DNA of 29,926 nucleotides from an uncultured Blautia sp. Lineage in GTDB: Bacteria > Bacillota > Clostridia > Lachnospirales > Lachnospiraceae. Position 1 is the first letter of the stretch, and each line of letters starts with the position of its first letter. The DNA is taken from positions 1 through 29,926 of the forward strand of contig URXG01000025.1 in the NCBI GenBank assembly GCA_900551715.1, read 5' to 3'. The position numbers and the translations under genes are program-made. Under the pieces are notes generated by a model, which worked only from the letters and a program-made list of their open reading frames with translations, had not been told where the DNA came from and did not search any database. This document shows positions 25,204 through 29,926 of this stretch, one piece after another.

Positions 25204-25220
25204 GTAGTATTTATTACTAC
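25204..25220 (+). repeat. Inverted repeat in the trhA-like leader
   Basis: GTAGTA and TACTAC, perfect 6-bp arms with a 5-nt spacer, between the promoter and the ribosome site. Could be an operator or leader hairpin. Confidence 0.4.
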
Positions 25221-25263
25221 GTGTTATGTTTTTAATTAACTTTTTATTCCAGGAGGCGTTACT

Positions 25264-25941
25264 ATGATGAATAAACTCAAATCCAGACTCAAAGATCCCT
25301 GGAGTGCCATCACTCATGGAGTCGCAGGTGCTCTTGCTGTTGCAGGTGCTGCTCCTCTTCTTATAAAGGCAGCCAGTGTCAGGGAAGCTCCTCTCCACAT
25401 TGTTGCACTTGCCATTTTTATACTGACTATGATTTTATTATATACTGCAAGTACTGTTTACCATTCTGTAGATTCCACAGAGAAAGTAAACCGCAGGCTT
25501 CGCAAAATGGATCACATGATGATCTTTGTTATGATCGCTGGCAGCTACACACCTGTATGCCTGATCGCTCTTCACAACCGTATCGGTTATATCCTCTGCG
25601 GTCTGGTATGGACAGTTGCCATTCTGGGTATCCTTCTGAAGGGATTATGGATTAACTGCCCCAAATGGCTCTCTTCCGTCCTCTACATTGGTATGGGCTG
25701 GCTCTGTGTACTTGCATTTGTACCGATCTTTCATTCTCTTCCAAAAGCCGGATTTGGATGGCTTCTGGCAGGCGGCATTATTTATACCATCGGTGGTGTA
25801 ATCTATGGACTGAAACTTCCTTTATTTAATGCGCGCCACAAAGATTTTGGTTCTCACGAAATCTTCCATGTATTTATCATGCTTGGAAGTGCCTGCCACT
25901 TTATCTTAATGTATTGCTTTATTTCCACCATGCCTTTCTGA
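25264..25941 (+). CDS. Hemolysin III / TrhA family membrane protein
   Basis: A 225-residue polytopic membrane protein of the bacterial PAQR-like hemolysin III (YqfA/TrhA) family. About seven hydrophobic segments are spaced along the chain. Family residues are seen: SAITHGVAGALA at the first helix, LYTASTVYHS, RKMDHMMIF with the conserved His, GSYTP, and SHEIFHVFIMLGSACHF near the end, whose histidines probably bind metal. Some members are tied to membrane-lipid homeostasis; haemolytic activity is not implied. The start follows GGAGG with 7-nt spacing. Its last codons form half of its terminator. Confidence 0.92.
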   Translation: MMNKLKSRLKDPWSAITHGVAGALAVAGAAPLLIKAASVREAPLHIVALAIFILTMILLYTASTVYHSVDSTEKVNRRLRKMDHMMIFVMIAGSYTPVCLIALHNRIGYILCGLVWTVAILGILLKGLWINCPKWLSSVLYIGMGWLCVLAFVPIFHSLPKAGFGWLLAGGIIYTIGGVIYGLKLPLFNARHKDFGSHEIFHVFIMLGSACHFILMYCFISTMPF

Positions 25942-25958
25942 CAGGCATGGTGTTTTTT
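25926..25958 (+). terminator. Terminator built from the end of the trhA-like gene
   Basis: CACCATGCCT (25926-25935, coding) pairs with AGGCATGGTG (25943-25952), followed by six T. The TGA stop is in the 7-nt loop. Confidence 0.92.
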
Positions 25959-25968
25959 GATGTCAGGA

Positions 25969-26223
25969 TCAAACATCCGGATCCAGATGAATCAGTTCCA
26001 GTTTCTGCTTCCGGGTCAGCTGCTTGATGGCATATTCCCTTCTCATAGCTTCTTCTTTTGTTTCATATCCTTCATAATAGACCAACTTTACCGGTCTTTT
26101 GGCTTTTGTATATTTAGCACCGGATTTTTCTTCATTATGTGCTTTTACTCTCTTTTGAACATTGGTTGTCCATCCTGTATACAGTGTTCCGTCAGCACAT
26201 TCCACTATATATGTGTAATTCAT
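25969..26223 (-). CDS. GIY-YIG nuclease domain protein, UPF0213/YhbQ-like
   Basis: An 84-residue single-domain protein of the YhbQ/YazA class. It shows the split GIY-YIG motif YTYIVECADGTLYTGW (3-18), the conserved Arg in KRVKAHN and the catalytic-type Glu region in EAMRREYAIKQ. Members are implicated in DNA repair or have unknown roles. Convergent with the trhA-like gene, with 27 nt between stops. Ribosome site AAGGA is rather far (10 nt). A good promoter lies about 165 nt upstream, implying a long leader that carries an inverted repeat. Confidence 0.9.
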   Translation of the reverse strand: MNYTYIVECADGTLYTGWTTNVQKRVKAHNEEKSGAKYTKAKRPVKLVYYEGYETKEEAMRREYAIKQLTRKQKLELIHLDPDV

Positions 26224-26338
26224 GACCTTTTACATCCTTCTTCTCCTGTTTTATGTAAAGGACAACCACACAAAGGCAGTCGTCCATATCTTTATAAAAA
26301 GCAGCCGGTTCTTTCATGGTATTCTTGCATAGCACAGA

Positions 26339-26390
26339 TAAAGCAGGTAGGAGAATTACCGACTGCGGATTGTCATTCCCACCTGCTTTA
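26339..26390. repeat. 10-bp inverted repeat at the GIY-YIG gene promoter
   Basis: TAAAGCAGGT (26339-26348) and ACCTGCTTTA (26381-26390) are perfect arms around 32 nt, with an inner CCG/CGG hairpin. One arm starts at the last base of the -10 box. It may be an operator, or a weak terminator for spoIIQ, whose stop is about 40 nt upstream. Confidence 0.55.
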
Positions 26391-26418
26391 TTATACGTTT
26401 TATTTATTTTTTTGTGAA
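26390..26418 (-). promoter_or_regulatory. Promoter toward the GIY-YIG gene
   Basis: TTCACA (26418-26413, 5 of 6), a 17-bp spacer and TATAAT (26395-26390) on minus. Transcription would start near 26383, inside the inverted repeat. The 26224-26432 gap holds no other supported gene. Confidence 0.65.
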
Positions 26419-26432
26419 TAACGATATTCTAA

Positions 26433-27269
26433 TTACGGAAGATAGGCTATAGGATCTACCGGTTCTCCACTTTTTTCCATCGCAAAATAAAGGTTGCTTC
26501 CTTCATTGCTGTAATATCTGGTAGGAGCATTGATATAACCGATTACCGTGCCTTTTTCCACTATGTCGCCTTCTTTTACAGTAAGATCTTTCAACTGTCC
26601 ATAAACAGCCTGATAACCATCTCCAAGTTCCATAGTCAACGTAGTTCCTGTCTGAGGATCTTCTTCAACAGAATAAACTTTTCCTTTAACAGAACAGGTT
26701 ACCGGTGCACCTTCTTCTGCCCCAACTACAATCGAGGGACTCAGTTTGTACTGATCCAGAGTTGCATAATATACCGTCTGATCCATATTATAATCTCTCA
26801 GAATAGATCCATGAACCGGCCATTCCATTAATGTATCTTCTGAAAAATTTAATTTCGTCACTGCGGAAGCACTTGCAGAAACATTTTCCGCTTCTGTAGC
26901 TGTATCCGTCTGTTCCGTAACCGCATGCGTTCCTGTTGTTTCACTGTTTTCTGTTACTTTTGCAGTTTCCTGTGTATCCATGGATTTCTGAGCAGCTGAG
27001 TCAGAAGGATTTTCTTTCTCCGCTGTATCCACTTCCATCTCAACCATAGCAGTTCCTGTGTCCACCGGAGAATCCTCCTGATTATTATCTTCCTGTTCTT
27101 CTTCTTTTTCTTCAGACACCTCAGGAAGCTTTTCTTCTTCCGTTTCTTCCCTGATCTCCTGCTTTTCTGATGGTGTGGTTCCCAGCTGATATACTCCGAT
27201 TCCGGCAGCTGCCATCACTGCCACAACTGCAGTATTGGCAATGTACCTTGCAAGTTTGTTTTTTGTCAT
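26433..27269 (-). CDS. spoIIQ: SpoIIQ-like protein with degenerate LytM/M23 domain
   Basis: Forespore membrane protein of the engulfment channel, inferred from architecture and from lying behind spoIID. The 278 residues have one N-terminal membrane helix (about 10-30), a very acidic Glu/Thr/Ser-rich linker (about 31-138) and a C-terminal LytM/M23 fold (about 148-278). The M23 metal and catalytic residues are all replaced: HxxxD aligns to Ser177/Val181, YxH to YGQ with Gln225, and HxH to Asn259/Tyr261. It should be a binding or scaffold domain, not a peptidase. ATG at 27269 follows AGAGGTG. A sigma-F-like promoter lies in the 69-nt gap behind spoIID. Confidence 0.82.
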   Translation of the reverse strand: MTKNKLARYIANTAVVAVMAAAGIGVYQLGTTPSEKQEIREETEEEKLPEVSEEKEEEQEDNNQEDSPVDTGTAMVEMEVDTAEKENPSDSAAQKSMDTQETAKVTENSETTGTHAVTEQTDTATEAENVSASASAVTKLNFSEDTLMEWPVHGSILRDYNMDQTVYYATLDQYKLSPSIVVGAEEGAPVTCSVKGKVYSVEEDPQTGTTLTMELGDGYQAVYGQLKDLTVKEGDIVEKGTVIGYINAPTRYYSNEGSNLYFAMEKSGEPVDPIAYLP

Positions 27270-27304
27270 ATTCCATTCACCTCTGCTTATCTTTTCTATA
27301 TTTA

Positions 27305-27333
27305 CAGGGTGTCCAGAATACAAAGATCTATAC
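27305..27333 (-). promoter_or_regulatory. Sigma-F-like promoter candidate of spoIIQ
   Basis: GTATA (27333-27329), 14-bp spacer, GGACACCCTG (27314-27305), one mismatch to the GGnnAnAnTR -10 pattern. The spacer is about 1 nt shorter than usual. SpoIIQ is a sigma-F gene in Bacillus. Confidence 0.4.
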
Positions 27334-27338
27334 AGTTA

Positions 27339-28160
27339 TTACAGATAATTTGAAATTTCCATTTCCGGAAAATATGTATTCAGAATCTCCTTCCATGTTT
27401 TACCTTCTTTTGCAAGTTCATTTCCTCCATATTGAGAAAATCCCAGTCCGTGTCCTTTACCTTTACTTACAATCCGCAACTGATCGTCCTCTCTCTGTAT
27501 CAGAAAATTAGAAGAAGGAAGCCCTATTCCCCATGCAAAAGCCTCTCCCTCCAGAATTTCTCCTTCAGTCTCCAGACTGAGAACATATCCCGCCTGGTCA
27601 TATTCCTTTATTTTTAATTCATCCGGTATCTGACCAACAGACAGACTGATCTCTGTAAGAAAATCCTCTGATTCTTTGTCCTGGCTGCTGTCTACAGATT
27701 TCAGATAGCTGTATTCTTTATCGTGAAAAGTCTCTTCTCCATCTCTTGTCTCACCCGCACTTAATTCATGATAAGGCACCAGCTTCAGATTTCCCTCTAC
27801 AGTCAGAACCACTCCTTCTGTATCTTCCACCGCTTCTGCATATATACTGTCAGGAACTTTCCATATTTTTTTCGTATCCTGAAGTTCCTCTTTCACCACC
27901 TTCATAAATTCCCATATATTTTTCCTGTTTTCCAGCTTACGGAAAAGATTACTTCTGGCTATCACTGCCTGTGCCTGAATTGCTCCTTTCTGATATTTTT
28001 CCGAAATCTGAAAAGAAAGAATCCCCGGAAGTATTTCTTCCATATCTATTTTCTTTCCTGCCTTCACTACTGTATCCCCATTTATCCCCAAAGTAGCCAT
28101 ACAGGGCATCAGAAACAATGCCATACTGCAAAAAACACGAAACAGATTTCTTTTTTTCAT
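27339..28160 (-). CDS. spoIID: SpoIID/LytB domain protein
   Basis: Probable stage II sporulation protein D, a membrane-anchored glycan-strand lytic transglycosylase used in engulfment. The 273 residues start with a signal/anchor helix (about 5-25), followed by the SpoIID core ILPGILSFQISEKYQKGAIQ and AQAVIARSNL. ELSAGETRDGEE, YSYLKSVDS and the closing GKGHGLGFSQYGGNELAKEG motif come later. Ungapped alignment on the AQAVxAR block places Gln51 where the catalytic Glu (E88 in B. subtilis) normally stands. A start with AGAGG at 5-nt spacing fits. A sigma-E-like promoter lies upstream, and spoIIQ follows 69 nt downstream. Confidence 0.86.
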   Translation of the reverse strand: MKKRNLFRVFCSMALFLMPCMATLGINGDTVVKAGKKIDMEEILPGILSFQISEKYQKGAIQAQAVIARSNLFRKLENRKNIWEFMKVVKEELQDTKKIWKVPDSIYAEAVEDTEGVVLTVEGNLKLVPYHELSAGETRDGEETFHDKEYSYLKSVDSSQDKESEDFLTEISLSVGQIPDELKIKEYDQAGYVLSLETEGEILEGEAFAWGIGLPSSNFLIQREDDQLRIVSKGKGHGLGFSQYGGNELAKEGKTWKEILNTYFPEMEISNYL

Positions 28161-28186
28161 AAAAACCTCTGTTTTCGTTTTATTTT

Positions 28187-28215
28187 AGTATATGTTTCTA
28201 CTATCTTCTTTATAA
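28187..28215 (-). promoter_or_regulatory. Sigma-E-like promoter candidate of spoIID
   Basis: TTATAAA (28215-28209), 14-bp spacer, CATATACT (28194-28187), similar to the sigma-E -10 CATACAnT. SpoIID is sigma-E controlled in Bacillus. Confidence 0.45.
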
Positions 28216-28221
28216 GTGTTT

Positions 28222-28250
28222 TTGACAGTCAGTACCGTTCGTTATATAAT
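28222..28250 (+). promoter_or_regulatory. Sigma-A promoter of the metallophosphoesterase gene
   Basis: TTGACA (28222-28227), 17-bp spacer, TATAAT (28245-28250), exact consensus. The expected leader is about 23 nt. Confidence 0.9.
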
Positions 28251-28279
28251 AAGAAAAAATTTGGGGAGGTACACGGCTT

Positions 28280-29467
28280 ATGGTTGCCCTTTATCTTGCT
28301 CCCTTGTATATTCTGTTGAATGTATACCTGCTTCGATGGATGTATCTGTGGATTGGAAGCTGTCATTATCTATTTCAGACAATGACATTTCGCATTATTT
28401 TTGCAATTATATATTTTTTTGCTTCAACCAGCCTTTTATCCGGATTTCTTATAAAAAAACCTCGATTTATCCACCGACTTTTGAAGATTACCGGAAATTA
28501 TTTTCTTGGAATCTTTATGTACACACTTATGGTAGTTCTGATGGCCGACGGAATACGACTGATCCTGAAATATATACTTCATGTAGCCTGGATACAGCAA
28601 AAATATGTTTTTACAGTAACAGGTGCAATCTGTGCTGCTTTTCTTCTTTTACTCAGTCTGTATGGGATTTTTCATGCAAAAAAAATTACAGTGACCCCCT
28701 ACCAGGTAACTGTAAACAAAAAGGTTCCAAATATAAATTCCATGAAAATAGTTCTCCTGGCAGACACTCATTTCGGCTATAATGCAGGTGTTATTCATGC
28801 CAAAGAGATTGTTCGAGAAATCAACAAACAGAATCCAGATCTCGTATGTATTGCCGGAGATATTTTTGATAATGAATATGATGCCATTATGGAACCGACA
28901 AAAATGGAAAAAATTCTGAAAAAAATAAAATCCCACTATGGCGTCTATGCCTGTTGGGGTAATCATGATCTCAATGAACCAATTCTTGCAGGTTTTACCT
29001 TTAAACAGGCTCCTGAAGATGTAAAAGATCCACGAATGAAAAAATTCCTGGAGAACAGTAATATTCATCCCCTGCGAGACGAATCTGTTTTGATTGACAA
29101 CAGATTTTATGTTATTGGCAGGAAAGACGCTTCCCTTACAGAGAAAATCGGTGAAACGAGAAAAACACCAGAACAGCTCATATCCTCCCTTGATAAAAAC
29201 AAACCTGTTTTCATCATAGACCATCAACCTAAAGGACTTCAGGAACTGGCTGATGCAGGTGCAGATCTGGATCTGTGTGGCCATACTCATGATGGTCAGT
29301 TATTTCCCGGCAACCTGACAATAAAAACTATGTGGGAAAATCCCCGGGGGCTTCTGCAAAAAGATTCTATGACCAATATTGTTACATCCGGTGCCGGTGT
29401 CTGGGGACCGGCCATGCGGATCGGGACTGATAGTGAGATCTGTGTTATAAATGTAAGTTTTAAATAA
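28280..29467 (+). CDS. Membrane-anchored metallophosphoesterase
   Basis: A 395-residue protein with four hydrophobic N-terminal segments (about 3-25, 35-57, 70-95, 108-131) and a calcineurin-like phosphoesterase domain. Metal-binding motifs are DTHFG (162-166), GDIFD (193-197), GNHD (227-230), DHQP and GHTHDGQ near residue 335. The YkuE/YaeI-type relatives act on lipid-linked or UDP-sugar phosphates, but the substrate here is unknown. The start is ATG after GGGGAGG with 10-nt spacing. Driven by an exact-consensus promoter and closed by its own terminator; divergent from spoIID. Confidence 0.93.
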   Translation: MVALYLAPLYILLNVYLLRWMYLWIGSCHYLFQTMTFRIIFAIIYFFASTSLLSGFLIKKPRFIHRLLKITGNYFLGIFMYTLMVVLMADGIRLILKYILHVAWIQQKYVFTVTGAICAAFLLLLSLYGIFHAKKITVTPYQVTVNKKVPNINSMKIVLLADTHFGYNAGVIHAKEIVREINKQNPDLVCIAGDIFDNEYDAIMEPTKMEKILKKIKSHYGVYACWGNHDLNEPILAGFTFKQAPEDVKDPRMKKFLENSNIHPLRDESVLIDNRFYVIGRKDASLTEKIGETRKTPEQLISSLDKNKPVFIIDHQPKGLQELADAGADLDLCGHTHDGQLFPGNLTIKTMWENPRGLLQKDSMTNIVTSGAGVWGPAMRIGTDSEICVINVSFK

Positions 29468-29701
29468 TGGAATGGATTTCGATTCAATAATGGACAACTG
29501 GAGAGTTTTCTTCAGTTGTTTATTTTTTGTCGCTGATTTCATAATATAGCTTTTTCCTGCTATACCATATCTTTTCTTATGTGCTGCCACAGCCTGTCCA
29601 ATACCCGAAAAAACAGACAGGAACTTCTCCGGTACCATATTCATTGCAAAACATATCATCGTAGTCACTATCATCTTAAGATAATTTTTTATCTTACTCA
29701 T
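29300..29701 (-). CDS. Doubtful small ORF with strong ribosome site
   Basis: The frame codes for 133 residues starting MSKIKNYLKMIVTTMICFAM, with one hydrophobic helix (about 8-25). A basic stretch (HKKRYGIAGK) follows. The ATG has an excellent AGGGAGGG site at 4 nt, and upstream there is a TATAAT and two small hairpins. Against it: the second half runs through the metallophosphoesterase terminator and about 170 nt antisense to that gene, where the residues look like random antisense translation. It may be a short real peptide gene that has lost its stop, or a decayed gene. No family recognised. If it is not real, the 29468-29843 stretch holds only the terminator and this leader. Confidence 0.3.
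   Translation of the reverse strand: MSKIKNYLKMIVTTMICFAMNMVPEKFLSVFSGIGQAVAAHKKRYGIAGKSYIMKSATKNKQLKKTLQLSIIESKSIPLFKTYIYNTDLTISPDPHGRSPDTGTGCNNIGHRIFLQKPPGIFPHSFYCQVAGK
29492..29528 (+). terminator. Terminator of the metallophosphoesterase gene
   Basis: ACAACTG pairs with CAGTTGT; three further inner pairs form around AGTTTT. TTATTTTTT follows, 26 nt after the stop. Confidence 0.88.
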
Positions 29702-29703
29702 AA

Positions 29704-29757
29704 TGCCCTCCCTGTATGCACTTATGGTTTCGCCATGTAAGCAGTCGAACTGCGCAC
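29704..29757 (-). other. Leader with two small hairpins upstream of the small ORF
   Basis: On minus, GCAGT-TCG-ACTGC and ATGG-CGAAA-CCAT follow each other between a TATAAT (about 29770) and the ribosome site of the small ORF. It matches no riboswitch class known to me. Confidence 0.3.
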
Positions 29758-29843
29758 TTTCCACTACTACATATTATAATATATGCCTTTTATACCAAAC
29801 TAGAACTCTTCATAGCTTCTTATTTCATAAAATTGCAGACAAC

Positions 29844-29871
29844 AAAAAAGCACTATCTGTAGACAGTGCTT
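29844..29871 (-). terminator. Terminator of tRNA-Lys
   Basis: AAGCACT pairs with AGTGCTT, with further G-U and TCT/AGA pairs inside, then a T run on minus, just downstream of the tRNA 3' end. Confidence 0.92.
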
Positions 29872-29876
29872 AAAAG

Positions 29877-29926
29877 TGAGGCATCGGGGATTCGAACCCC
29901 GGACAACTTGATTAAAAGTCAAGTGC
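29877..29926 (-). tRNA. tRNA-Lys (anticodon TTT), 5' part outside window
   Basis: The window holds the anticodon arm CTTGA/TCAAG with loop CTTTTAA (anticodon TTT, reading AAA), the variable region, the T arm CGGGG/CCCCG around TTCGAAT, the 3' acceptor strand ATGCCTC and discriminator A. CCA is not encoded. The acceptor 5' strand and D arm are cut off by the window edge. Confidence 0.93.

Noticed and set aside
26174..26320. Short frame overlapping the GIY-YIG start (begins MKEPAAFYKDMDD)
   Set aside because: No ribosome binding site before its ATG and it overlaps a clear gene in another frame.
26300..26390. Riboswitch in the GIY-YIG leader
   Set aside because: The stem-loop matches no class I know and much of one arm would lie upstream of the predicted start site.
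27768..28319. 183-codon open frame on plus across spoIID
   Set aside because: Antisense to spoIID and running into the divergent promoter region; AT-rich Phe/Tyr/Ser-heavy translation typical of a shadow frame.

Overview
The window reads as chromosomal DNA of an anaerobic, spore-forming Firmicute, most likely a gut Lachnospiraceae. This rests on the sporulation genes (spoVT, spoIID, spoIIQ-like), low-to-moderate GC with AT-rich gaps, strong GGAGG-type ribosome binding sites, many intrinsic terminators, tRNAs without encoded CCA, and the block birA / DUF6145-like / dusB / greA / lysS, which is typical of that family. The species cannot be fixed from sequence alone. No prophage, IS element or CRISPR array was found.

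Layout: (1) 1-2800, minus strand: greA then lysS. LysRS carries an extra C-terminal tRNA-binding domain. (2) 2815-9423: a five-gene surface-polysaccharide island. A GT2 glycosyltransferase is on minus. Divergent from it on plus are a large membrane protein (DUF6020-like), a polysaccharide pyruvyl transferase, an Fe-S FrhB-like protein and a Wzx-type flippase. (3) 9467-21286: a long run on minus, in transcription order acyl-ACP thioesterase, cvfB-like S1 protein, dnaE, pfkA, a SpoU methyltransferase, nfeD, stomatin, argF, birA, a DUF6145-like gene and dusB. (4) 21367-24319: tRNA-Gln(CTG) on minus, then pncB and an aroG-type DAHP synthase on plus, each with its own promoter and terminator. (5) 24427-28160: spoVT (-), a TrhA/hemolysin-III membrane protein (+), a GIY-YIG protein (-) and the spoIID/spoIIQ pair (-). 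(6) 28280-29926: a membrane metallophosphoesterase (+), a doubtful small ORF (-), and the 3' part of tRNA-Lys(TTT) (-) cut by the window end.

Most genes are housekeeping: translation and tRNA modification, replication, glycolysis, arginine, biotin, aromatic amino acid and NAD metabolism. The most informative oddities are as follows. The polysaccharide island separates dusB from greA-lysS. An exact-consensus greA promoter has its -35 box in the loop of the preceding terminator. A SpoIIQ-like LytM domain has lost every metal and catalytic residue and sits beside a SpoIID with a probable Glu-to-Gln change. Sporulation-type and vegetative promoters stand back to back at 28187-28250. Terminator hairpins are built from the last codons of dusB and trhA. 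No wholly new multi-gene system could be demonstrated.
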